A stretch of DNA of 64,000 nucleotides from JAITWN01 sp034002745. GTDB taxonomy: Bacteria; Pseudomonadota; Gammaproteobacteria; SZUA-140. The stretch lies in contig JAVEZY010000005.1 in NCBI GenBank assembly GCA_034002745.1, positions 1 through 64,000 on the forward strand, read 5' to 3'. A program made the translations under genes and the position numbers. This document shows positions 1-6,725 of this stretch, piece by piece; the first letter of the stretch is position 1, and every line of letters begins with the position of its first letter. The notes under the pieces are model-generated. The model saw only the letters and a program-made list of their open reading frames with translations, was not told the DNA's origin and did not search any database.

Positions 1-192
1 GATCGCGGAAAGCGTCAGATTGCGCAGCTCCTCGTCGAACGCGACCCGCACCCGCTCCTTTGAGCTGCTGAAGTAGAGGATCCCTTCTTCGCAGGTGTAA
101 CCGTGTTCCTCGAGGATCATGCCTTGTACGCAGAGCTGAACCCGTTCGGGATCATAGGCGCCGCGTGCGACGTGCGGGCGCTTTCCGCGTTT
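1..192 (-). pseudogene. cas4: Cas4 nuclease fragment (type I-G Cas4 or Cas4-Cas1 fusion), runs off window edge
   Basis: Read on the minus strand from 192 to the window edge, 64 open codons match the C-terminal half of Cas4 as found in Cas4-Cas1 fusions of type I-G systems. Visible blocks are KRGKRPHVARG (the nuclease lysine strand), AYDPERVQLCVQG and GILYFSSSKERVRV. Immediately upstream the frame meets a TGA at 199-201, and no other frame continues the family, so the N-terminal part with the first acidic residues is missing. If this is the fusion form, Cas1 would lie left of the window. Cas4 trims prespacers before integration; this copy cannot encode a full nuclease domain. The family call rests on recognised motifs, not a search. 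Confidence 0.75.
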
Positions 193-617
193 CGATGTTC
201 ACCTTCCAAGCGAGCTGATCATCAGGCTGGTCAGTGCGCGGCAGCCGGGAGGTTCCTGTGGGTATCAACTGCCCCGGTGTCGACATGGCGCCAAGCGCGG
301 AGAAGGACGGTATTGGATTCTGCCAGTGGACGAGACCGGCGTCGGCCAGGCGCTGGATGCGCTGGCTCGATGGGCGCCCGGGCGCTGTGCTGCAAGCATG
401 TCGTGGCGACGGGGTTGGCATGGATCGCCGAGATGTAGGCGCGCGGGGGGGGGCGCCGGAGCCGGCTCGGTGCCAAAAGTGTCCATCCGGCCGACTGTTA
501 GGGATCGGACGGATGAGGGTTAGAGAATCTACATAAGGCTGATGTTTTCGTTTTTAATACAATGAAATACTCCTTGTTGATGCAGGTGTTCGGGGTGGGA
601 GATCTGTTTTGCGTATA
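193..617. other. No supported gene; degenerate accessory sequence
   Basis: Several short open frames exist on both strands but none has a family signature or coding-like start. One plus-strand stretch (about 370-438) reads CCKHVVATGLAWIAEM, which resembles the CKHVVA end of a SWIM zinc finger, but the upstream CxC half is absent in that frame. Near 550-590 the composition becomes AT-rich, unlike the neighbouring core genes. It lies between the Cas4 fragment and the ccdAB promoter and is probably recombination debris. Confidence 0.4.
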
Positions 618-646
618 TTGAACCGCATACTTGATGCGCATAGAAT
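618..646 (+). promoter_or_regulatory. Predicted sigma-70 promoter of ccdAB
   Basis: TTGAAC at 618-623 and TAGAAT at 641-646 are separated by exactly 17 bases and fit -35 and -10 boxes. Transcription would begin near 653, downstream of the in-frame TTG/ATG codons at 631-636, which supports ATG 676 as the true ccdA start. The -10 box lies inside the large palindrome at 623-665. Confidence 0.55.
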
Positions 647-665
647 ATGCGCATCAAGTATGCGG
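623..665. promoter_or_regulatory. Perfect 20-bp inverted repeat, likely CcdA/CcdAB operator
   Basis: CCGCATACTTGATGCGCATA (623-642), a three-base centre GAA, then its exact reverse complement (646-665). It covers the predicted -10 box and start site of ccdAB. CcdA family antitoxins bind palindromic DNA through an N-terminal ribbon-helix-helix and repress their own operon, so an autoregulatory operator is the natural reading. The role is inferred; the symmetry is seen directly. Confidence 0.6.
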
Positions 666-675
666 GCGATGCGCG

Positions 676-921
676 ATGCAAAAAATCTATGATCCGGATG
701 CGCCGAAAAGGCCCACAAATCTGTCGGTCAACGGCGATCTGCTCAGAAAAGCGAGGGAATGTAATTTGAACCTCTCCGCAATATTCGAAGCCGCCCTGGT
801 TGAGCAGGTGAAGAAGAGTCAGCGCGAACGCTGGCTGAGGGAGAATCGCGAAGCGATCGATGCCTACAACGAGCACATCGAGCGCAACGGCGCATTTTCT
901 GACGAACTGCGGAGTTTCTGA
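676..921 (+). CDS. ccdA: CcdA-family antitoxin
   Basis: 81 residues. The N-terminal third (RPTNLSVNGDLLRKARECNLNLS) fits the ribbon-helix-helix DNA-binding fold, and the C-terminal tail carries the CcdA signature ERWLRENREAIDAYNEHIER followed by NGAFSDE, which in CcdA wraps and neutralises CcdB. ATG 676 is chosen over upstream TTG/ATG codons at 631-636 because those lie within the predicted promoter. The stop codon is directly followed by the ccdB GTG. The pair sits between CRISPR-Cas fragments in accessory DNA. Length is close to the F-plasmid CcdA (72 residues). Confidence 0.9.
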   Translation: MQKIYDPDAPKRPTNLSVNGDLLRKARECNLNLSAIFEAALVEQVKKSQRERWLRENREAIDAYNEHIERNGAFSDELRSF

Positions 922-1239
922 GTGCCTCAGTTCGCCGTTCACCGCAACAGAAACGCCAGGACTGCCGGGCTGTATCCCTATCTCCTCGACATTCAGAACG
1001 ATCTGCTCGACGACCTGAAGACCCGCCTGGTGGCGCCACTCCACAGAGTCTGCGACCTCACGAGAAAGCCGCTCGATCGCCTTATGCCCGTGATCACCAT
1101 CGACGGTGAGAGGTATGCAGTGATGACGCCGTTGATGGCAGCTATCGCTTCGTCCGAGCTGGGCGAGATCGTCGGCGATGCGAGTCAGCATCGGAGTGAG
1201 ATTGTGGAGGCGGTGGATTTTCTGGTCGTTGGTGTTTGA
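922..1239 (+). CDS. ccdB: CcdB-family toxin (DNA gyrase poison)
   Basis: 105 residues from a GTG that directly abuts the ccdA stop. Conserved CcdB features are FAVHRNRN at the start, the LLDIQNDLLD strand, LYP-like PVITIDGERYAVMTPLMAAI, and a C-terminal helix ending LVVGV. CcdB binds GyrA and traps gyrase on cleaved DNA. The E. coli plasmid toxin ends in W-G-I, which is needed for gyrase poisoning; this protein ends V-G-V, with no tryptophan, so toxicity is uncertain although the frame is intact. Translation is coupled to ccdA. Confidence 0.88.
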   Translation: MPQFAVHRNRNARTAGLYPYLLDIQNDLLDDLKTRLVAPLHRVCDLTRKPLDRLMPVITIDGERYAVMTPLMAAIASSELGEIVGDASQHRSEIVEAVDFLVVGV

Positions 1240-1286
1240 TCGGGGGTTTCCATCCGCTGGTCCCAGCGTCAGGCGACGCTGTAGAA

Positions 1287-2482
1287 GACTCGCGCTGAAT
1301 CGCGGTTACGCGATGAGCCGCTTCGAGTGGCCGGTTCACTTCGGCCTACTCAACAACGACTGCCGATGGCTCATCGATGAAGTCCAGCTCATGGGGCCGG
1401 GCTTGTGGACGGCGTCGCAGCTCGACTGGATGCGCCGTAAGCGGTTCCAGTCGCTGAAGCCATGCCCGACGACATGGATGAGCGCTACCCCCGGGAAGTC
1501 GTTCCTGAGCACCACGGATCGAGTGTGTGACGCGCTCGATAAGCCATCGGTGGAACAGGTCTCATTTGAACGCAAGCTCACAACCGCACTCGATTGCGAC
1601 AAGGGGCTCAAGTGGTGGCGTGAAGCGAAGCGTCCTCTAGCGTGGTGGCAGCCAGAGGCAACCGCGCAACCAACGAGCGGTGGAGGCAAGAGGCGAGGCG
1701 CGGCGAAGTCCGCTGCAGCGACGGCAGTCACGCCGGACGCCATCGCCGCCTCCGTGAAGGCGAAGCACGCGGTGGGCACGCTCTCGCTCGTCATCTGCAA
1801 CACCGTGGACATGGCGCGCGCCGTGTTCGGCGCGCTCTCGACGATCGACCACAAGGTTCTCCTCACTTCACGGTTTCGCCGGGAGGACCGCGCACGGCAT
1901 GAGCAACGCCTCATCGACTTCGACGCCCAGCGCAAGGCTGGCACGCTGCCGAAGGACGATCCTGGTCTCATCTGCGTCAGCACGCAGGTCATCGAGGCGG
2001 GCGTGGACATCTCGGCGCATCGTCTCTTCACCGAGCTCGCGCCGTGGCCTTCGATGCTTCAGCGTCTTGGTCGCCTGAACCGCAGGGGCGACGACCAGGG
2101 CGCTCAGGCTTGGGTCTGGGAGACGCCGAAGGAAGGCGGAAACAAGAAGGTCGAGCGCATCGGCCCCTACGAAACCACCGACATCGAATGCGCCAAGAAG
2201 CTCGTCGATGCCTTCGCCCCACTCTCTCAAAACAAAGCGTTCTCCGAGGCCATCGCTGGCCTGAACGCGAGCAAGCAGAAGGAAGTCACCGAGGCCCTGC
2301 AGCCGAAACCGAGCCCGCTGCCACGCGCTCTCGACGTCCACGGGCTCTTTTCGACGGAGCGCGACGTTCACGGCGGCTTCACCGATGTCAGAGCCTTCGT
2401 GCGCGGCACCGATCCCGATCTCGACGTGACGGTGTTCTGGCGCGACTGGTCTGGCGATAGTCAATGCGTGCGGCCATGTTGA
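1287..2482 (+). pseudogene. cas3: Cas3 helicase fragment (type I-G), truncated at both ends
   Basis: An open frame carries the middle of a Cas3 helicase: RWLIDEVQLMG (DExH box, motif II), SATP (motif III), VICNTVDMAR, LLTSRFRREDR, STQVIEAGVDIS (motif V) and PSMLQRLGRLNRRGD (motif VI), then DVTVFWRDWSGD. These forms are typical of the type I-G Cas3. The Walker A motif that should lie about 100-200 residues before the DExH box is missing, because homology begins near LNRGYAMSRF (1296). The 3' end stops being Cas3-like near 2457, where a truncated regulator gene abuts. No HD nuclease domain is present. Without ATP binding it cannot act as the interference helicase. The frame is also open upstream over ccdB, which is not homologous. 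Confidence 0.85.
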
Positions 2483-2885
2483 GTATACGTACGCGGGTGG
2501 CGATGTTGCCGGCCTTGAGTCCCTCGCTCGCGAGGATCTGTTCGATGCGTTCGCGCAGTGGGGCGAGGTGGCGTCCGAGCATGCCGGGTTCGATTTGGGC
2601 GAGCAGGTGCTGGATCACGAGCAGGGCGTAGAGCTCGGTGGAGCTGAACCACATGCCGGGTAATTCGTACTGTTGTCCGGTGTCGAGATTGCGTTCGTAG
2701 TAATGGCCGTTGCGTTCTCGGTCGTAGGCGACGGGAGCGCCACGCTGGTTGCGCATTTCGGCGAGAAGCCGAAAGACGGTTGCTCGCGAGCACTCCAGTT
2801 TGTCCATGAGCGTCTGGGTGGCAATGGGACGGCGTGCCGAGCACAGCAGGCTGTGAAGCTTATAGAGATTGTCGATGTGGCTCAT
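2388..2885 (-). pseudogene. WYL-type transcriptional regulator, truncated
   Basis: The first 138 or so residues are a DeoR/YafY-like winged helix (ATQTLMDKLECSRATVFRLLAEMR) followed by the linker common in WYL-domain regulators (WFSSTELYALLVIQHLL; RVRILNMAAR). Full proteins are about 300-340 residues and end in a ligand-sensing WYL domain; here homology stops near 2465 and the frame runs on antisense into the cas3 fragment. Such regulators often neighbour type I CRISPR-Cas operons and may have controlled this one. The remaining HTH could still bind DNA, but loss of the sensor makes function doubtful. Confidence 0.8.
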
Positions 2886-3039
2886 GGCGCGGACCTGGAT
2901 GCGCCCGCCTGCGCAGGCGCGACGACACCTTGAAATCGCTCCGTATTCCCCTCGCGATCATTGATAGCTTTAGCGTCTTGGGCGCGGGCATCTTGAGCCT
3001 GCGCTTGCTTCTCCAGGCGGTTGCCGTTATCTTCCTCCC

Positions 3040-3240
3040 ACCCAGGTGTCCCCGAGGAGCTTCCGCTCCGGGGATGAAACGGGAAGTCGGTGCGCCACGG
3101 TTTCGAGCCGCGGCAATCCCGACGCTGCCCCCGCAACGGTAGGCGAGTAAAGGGCCGGCATCAGCCACTGTGCTTGCGCACGGGAAGGCGCCGGTTCCGG
3201 ATCGAGAGATCCGCTCGCGAGCCCGGAGACCGGCCTGGGA
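3040..3240 (+). ncRNA. Cobalamin (AdoCbl) riboswitch
   Basis: The leader of btuB shows the ordered conserved blocks of a B12 riboswitch: AGGTG (3044-3048), GATGAAACGGGAAGTCGGTGC, the core CTGCCCCCGCAACGGTA near 3124-3142, CACTG followed by GGGAAGGCG around 3170-3187, and the B12 box GCCCGGAGACCGGCC (3221-3235). The last block normally kisses a loop to sequester expression when cobalamin binds. It lies about 135 bases ahead of the btuB start, so high B12 should shut off uptake genes btuB and tonB. Between 2886 and 3039 no other feature was seen. Confidence 0.88.
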
Positions 3241-3375
3241 GGAACCGTGGAAGTCGCGGCGGGCGACCTGGCTGGTGCTGGATACTTCGCAGCTCCCGTA
3301 TTGTCCGTTCTTCGCATCTTCCGCGGCGATCGTTTCGCTTGCGCACGCGGGTGTGCGCGATGAACGGAGTCTCTC

Positions 3376-5184
3376 ATGTTTTTTCTGCCTTTTCCCCGGC
3401 GGGCGGGTGTGCTGCTCGCTGCCGGTTTCGTCACCGCTTTTTCTTCTTTCACTCAGGCGCGCGAAGCTGTGGTGGTGACTGCGACGCGTACCGCGCAGTC
3501 CGCCGATCAAGCGCTCGCGCCGATGGTCTTGATCGAGCGCGAGGAACTGGAACGGCTGCAGGCCGCGGATCTTGGCGAGGTGCTGCGCCTGCACGCGGGG
3601 CTGGATATCGGCCGTAACGGTGGTCCGGGCCAGGCGACTTCGCTGTTCATGCGCGGCACCGACAGCAATCATACGCTGGTGATGATCGATGGAGTGCGCA
3701 TGAACCCGGCGACCATCGGCGGCGCGGCGATCCACAACCTGGATCCTGAGTTGATCGAGCGCATCGAGGTGGTGAAAGGGCCGCGGTCTTCCCTCTATGG
3801 ATCGGACGCGATCGGCGGCGTGATCAATATCATTACCCGTCGGGCGGCGCAGGGCGCGCAGGCAGACGCGTCGGCTTCTGCGGGCAGTCATGGCAGCAAC
3901 CGTTTTGCCGCCGGATGGAGTCTGGCCGACGGTGATTTCCGTTACGGCCTGCGCGCGTCCGTCTACGATTCGGATGGCTATGCGCCGCTGACCGCGTCGC
4001 CGATCGAAGCGGGTCACGAGCGTGTTTCTCTCGATGCGCACGCCGGCGGGCGCATCGGGGCGCTCGATGTCGAGCTGAGCCATGTCCGCGTCTCGGGCAA
4101 TACCGAATACGTGGACAGCTTCACGCTGGCGCTGCTCGATCAGGATTTCCTGAATACGGTCACCGCGCTGCGGCTGGAAGCGACGCCGGGCTCGACCTGG
4201 GTGACACGGCTTCGCCTCAGCGAGATCCGCGACGAGATCGACCAGAACCAGGGCGTCGACTTCGCGCACACCCAGCGGTTCGCGGTCGACTGGCAGAACG
4301 ACGTGCAGCTTGGCCGCGCGCAGCTGCTCACCGCGGGCATCGAGCTGATGCGCGAAGAAGCGGACGTGGTCAGTTTCGGCAGCGGCTTCGATGAGGAACG
4401 CGACATCGCTGCGGTTTATCTGCAGGATGCGATCGAGCTGGGTGCGCACCGTGGTCAACTCGCTGCGCGCCATACTGATTACGAGGGTTTCGGCAGCCAT
4501 GTGACCTGGGATGCCCAGTACGGATACCTGCTGACTGAGGCGACGCGGATCACGGCCGCAGTCGGTACCGCGTTCCGCGCACCGGATCAGACCGATCGCT
4601 TCGGCTTCGGGGGCAATCCGGATCTGGCGCCCGAGGAATCGCGTAACGTCGAGTTCGGTCTGCGCCATCGCTTCGCGCCGGCACACGGTGTCGCGCTGCA
4701 GGTGTTCCAGAACGATATCGACAATCTCATCGAGTTCGACTTCATCGGCACGGGCGGGATGACCAATCTCGGCGAGGCGCGCATCCGCGGTGTCGAGCTC
4801 GGCTATGACTGGGCGAGCGGGCCGTGGCGCCTGATTTCGGCGGCGACGCTGCAGGATCCGCAGCTGCGCAGCGGCGGTCAGCTGCCGCGCCGCGCGAAGC
4901 GGAGCCTGACGCTCGGCATCGTGCATGACGCGAAGCGCTGGCAGCTTGGCGCGGATCTGCTGGCGACGTCGTCGCGGCGGGATTCGGGGTTCAGTGATGT
5001 GATCCTGGGCGGCTATACGCTGCTCAATGCCTCGGCGCTGCTGCGCCTGGGTGATGACTGGACGCTGCGCGGCAGGATAGAGAATCTGTTCGATCGCGAT
5101 TATGCGCTGGCCGATGGTTTCCGCACCGGAGGACGCGAAGCGCGTATCGAGCTTGCTTGGCGCTACGGAGCCGGAACGCGGTGA
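3376..5184 (+). CDS. btuB: TonB-dependent vitamin B12 outer-membrane receptor BtuB
   Basis: 602 residues, close to E. coli BtuB (614). A signal peptide (to about residue 31, ending FTQA) is followed by a TonB-box-like EAVVVTATR, the plug domain (TSLFMRGTDSNHTLVMIDGVRMN; IERIEVVKGPRSSLYGSDAIGGVINIITR) and a 22-strand-type barrel to the C-terminus. It moves cobalamin across the outer membrane using TonB energy. Start ATG 3376 has GGAG at 3366-3369. It sits directly behind the cobalamin riboswitch and overlaps the next gene, a TonB-like energiser, by four bases, so both are likely repressed by B12. Confidence 0.93.
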   Translation: MFFLPFPRRAGVLLAAGFVTAFSSFTQAREAVVVTATRTAQSADQALAPMVLIEREELERLQAADLGEVLRLHAGLDIGRNGGPGQATSLFMRGTDSNHTLVMIDGVRMNPATIGGAAIHNLDPELIERIEVVKGPRSSLYGSDAIGGVINIITRRAAQGAQADASASAGSHGSNRFAAGWSLADGDFRYGLRASVYDSDGYAPLTASPIEAGHERVSLDAHAGGRIGALDVELSHVRVSGNTEYVDSFTLALLDQDFLNTVTALRLEATPGSTWVTRLRLSEIRDEIDQNQGVDFAHTQRFAVDWQNDVQLGRAQLLTAGIELMREEADVVSFGSGFDEERDIAAVYLQDAIELGAHRGQLAARHTDYEGFGSHVTWDAQYGYLLTEATRITAAVGTAFRAPDQTDRFGFGGNPDLAPEESRNVEFGLRHRFAPAHGVALQVFQNDIDNLIEFDFIGTGGMTNLGEARIRGVELGYDWASGPWRLISAATLQDPQLRSGGQLPRRAKRSLTLGIVHDAKRWQLGADLLATSSRRDSGFSDVILGGYTLLNASALLRLGDDWTLRGRIENLFDRDYALADGFRTGGREARIELAWRYGAGTR

Positions 5185-5954
5185 GCTTGAGGGCGCGCAT
5201 GCCAGCGTTCGCAGCCCTGTCGGCGGCGCTGCATGTCGCGCTCCTCGGCGTTTGGCTGGATCTTCGGGAGCCGATCCCCGAAGTGGACATCCACGCCGCA
5301 GCCACTCGTCTCAGCCTGAACCTATTGCCCCCGCAGCCGCTCGAGTCTCCCCGGCCGCGATCGGAGCCTGACCCCGATCTGTCGTTTGTTCAGGAGAAGG
5401 TGGGGTCAGACCCCATTGAACGCAGTCCGGCTTCGGCGCCTCGGCATTCCACTGTGGGGTCAGACCCCATCCATTCTAACTCCATGACTGGGGAGGAGAA
5501 GTTGGGGTCAGACCCCATTGAGCGCAGTCTCGGTCCTGCGCCCGGGCCGTCATTCGAATCTCCCCGGGCGGAGTCAGCTGTTCCGTCGGGGTTTGACCCT
5601 GTCAGGCCTAAGTCCGCGATTGTCGAGGAGGATTTGGGGTCTGACCCCGTGGGGCCGGTGACGGCTGAGCAGCTTGCGGTGCGCGTTCATGAGGCGGTGC
5701 AGCCTTACTTTGAGTATCCATTGTTGGCGCGCAGGCAGGGCTGGGAGGGGGAGGTTCGCCTCATGCTGCGCGTCGAGGCGGACGGCCGTCTCAGCGTCCT
5801 TCGCGTGCTGTCCAGCTCCGGCCATCGGCTGCTCGATCGCGCGGCGGTAGAGGCGCTCGATCGACTTGCACGCCTGCCGGATGCGCGTGGCCTTCCTCAC
5901 ATGGGCATGGAGACCGAGCTGCCGGTGCGTTACCGCCTGGTCGATCCGGCCTGA
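5181..5954 (+). CDS. tonB: TonB family energy-transducing protein with repeat-encoded linker
   Basis: 257 residues from GTG 5181, which overlaps the btuB stop (GTGA). There is one N-terminal membrane segment (MPAFAALSAALHVALLGVWL), a proline-rich periplasmic spacer and a C-terminal TonB domain (EYPLLARRQGWEGEVRLML; VLSSSGHRLLDRAAVEAL). It would couple the inner-membrane ExbBD motor to BtuB. The spacer is odd: residues about 74-160 contain VGSDPIE, VGSDPIH, LGSDPIE, GFDPV and LGSDPVG, each encoded by a GGGGTCAGACCCC-type palindrome. No ExbB/ExbD lies nearby. The 3' end falls in the 127-bp sequence repeated across the scaffold gap. Confidence 0.87.
   Translation: MSLRARMPAFAALSAALHVALLGVWLDLREPIPEVDIHAAATRLSLNLLPPQPLESPRPRSEPDPDLSFVQEKVGSDPIERSPASAPRHSTVGSDPIHSNSMTGEEKLGSDPIERSLGPAPGPSFESPRAESAVPSGFDPVRPKSAIVEEDLGSDPVGPVTAEQLAVRVHEAVQPYFEYPLLARRQGWEGEVRLMLRVEADGRLSVLRVLSSSGHRLLDRAAVEALDRLARLPDARGLPHMGMETELPVRYRLVDPA
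5402..5648. repeat. Five GGGGTCAGACCCC-type palindromes inside tonB
   Basis: Exact copies of GGGGTCAGACCCC lie at 5402-5414, 5456-5468 and 5504-5516; the orientation variant GGGGTCTGACCCC is at 5636-5648 and a decayed copy GGGGTTTGACCCT at 5588-5600. Two copies share the trailing bases ATTGA(A/G)CGCAGTC. All are in the same reading frame and encode G-S-D-P or G-F-D-P. The same motif bounds repeats at 16935-17248 and 59145-59241. Confidence 0.9.
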
Positions 5955-6270
5955 TAGCGGAGCGAGTTGCTGCAGGCCCGAAGCCGGGCCGGATTCCACA
6001 GGGCCCGGCCCGGCGGTCGCTTTCCCTGCGAAGCGCGCCTGGGNNNNNNNNNNNNNNNNNNNNNNNNNNNNNNNNNNNNNNNNNNNNNNNNNNNNNNNNN
6101 NNNNNNNNNNNNNNNNNNNNNNNNNNNNNNNNNNNNNNNNNNNAGCTGCCGGTGCGTTACCGCCTGGTCGATCCGGCCTGATAGCGGAGCGAGTTGCTGC
6201 AGGCCCGAAGCCGGGCCGGATTCCACAGGGCCCGGCCCGGCGGTCGCTTTCCCTGCGAAGCGCGCCTGGG
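5917..6270. other. Scaffold gap (100 N) flanked by an identical 127-bp duplication
   Basis: Bases 5917-6043 and 6144-6270 are identical and enclose exactly 100 N. The 127-base length equals a common maximum k-mer of short-read assemblers, so the two contigs probably end in the same k-mer and overlap; the duplicated tonB 3' end after the gap would then be artificial. A real repeat that broke the assembly is the alternative. Confidence 0.9.
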
Positions 6271-6303
6271 TCTGATTGCGGCGATCTGAGTCGCCGATGC
6301 GGC

Positions 6304-6660
6304 GTCAGAACCGATAGACGAACCCGGCGGAAATCGCTCTCGGCGTTCCGCCGAAAGTGGTGCCGACCTCGTCGCCATGACCCGAGGTTGATCGCGCCGG
6401 AGTTGCCCAGGCCGCGCCGATTCCCCGCATACATCAGTTGCCCGTCGATCCGGTTCTTCCCGAAGCGGTAACTGCCGTTGATGGATCATGTTGCGGTCGA
6501 GTTCGGCCATTTCGGCGCCGGAGGTGTCGATGGTCTCGAAGATCAGGCCTGCATCGTTGTTCCCGGATGGTGCGTCCCGTCTGCCCCCGCACCGATCTGG
6601 TGCCAGCGAGGGCGCGGGACCGTTGTGGTGCGCTTCTATGTGTTTGATATCAAAGACCGC
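6304..6660 (-). pseudogene. Outer-membrane porin 3' fragment with frameshifts
   Basis: On the minus strand, three frames joined in order read like the end of a Gram-negative porin: NNDAGLIFETIDTSGAEMAE, then NGSYRFGKNRIDGQLMYAGN, then GDEVGTTFGGTPRAISAG closing with FVYRF and a stop, the aromatic C-terminal outer-membrane signature. Frame changes fall near 6484 and near 6382 (a CCC run). The N-terminal two thirds and signal peptide are absent. Both shifts lie within about 350 bases of a contig end, so sequencing or assembly error is possible, but the missing 5' part argues for a true remnant. Confidence 0.6.
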
Positions 6661-6667
6661 TCCAGCC

Positions 6668-6684
6668 TGGTGCGCTTCTTGCTC
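6668..6684 (+). promoter_or_regulatory. Predicted sigma-54 promoter of amtB
   Basis: TGGTGCG-CTTC-TTGCT places GG (6669-6670) and GC (6681-6682) ten bases apart, as required at -24/-12, with two mismatches to TGGCACG-N4-TTGCW. Transcription would start near 6694, about 32 bases before the amtB ATG. Nitrogen-controlled amt genes are commonly sigma-54/NtrC dependent, so context supports it. Confidence 0.5.
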
Positions 6685-6725
6685 TGATGGCCCGGTGAGC
6701 AGGGTCGCAGAACACGGGGAGAACA

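Noticed and set aside
370..438. SWIM zinc-finger gene
   Set aside because: Only the CKHVVA half of the motif is readable and the CxC half is missing, so the match may be chance.
2860..4926. Minus-strand open frame opposite btuB and the riboswitch
   Set aside because: It covers the riboswitch and a complete btuB; composition is that of an antisense shadow.
6643..6654. FNR-type site at TTTGATATCAAA
   Set aside because: It is a perfect 12-base palindrome but lacks the four-base centre of an FNR/ANR site, and it overlaps the porin remnant.
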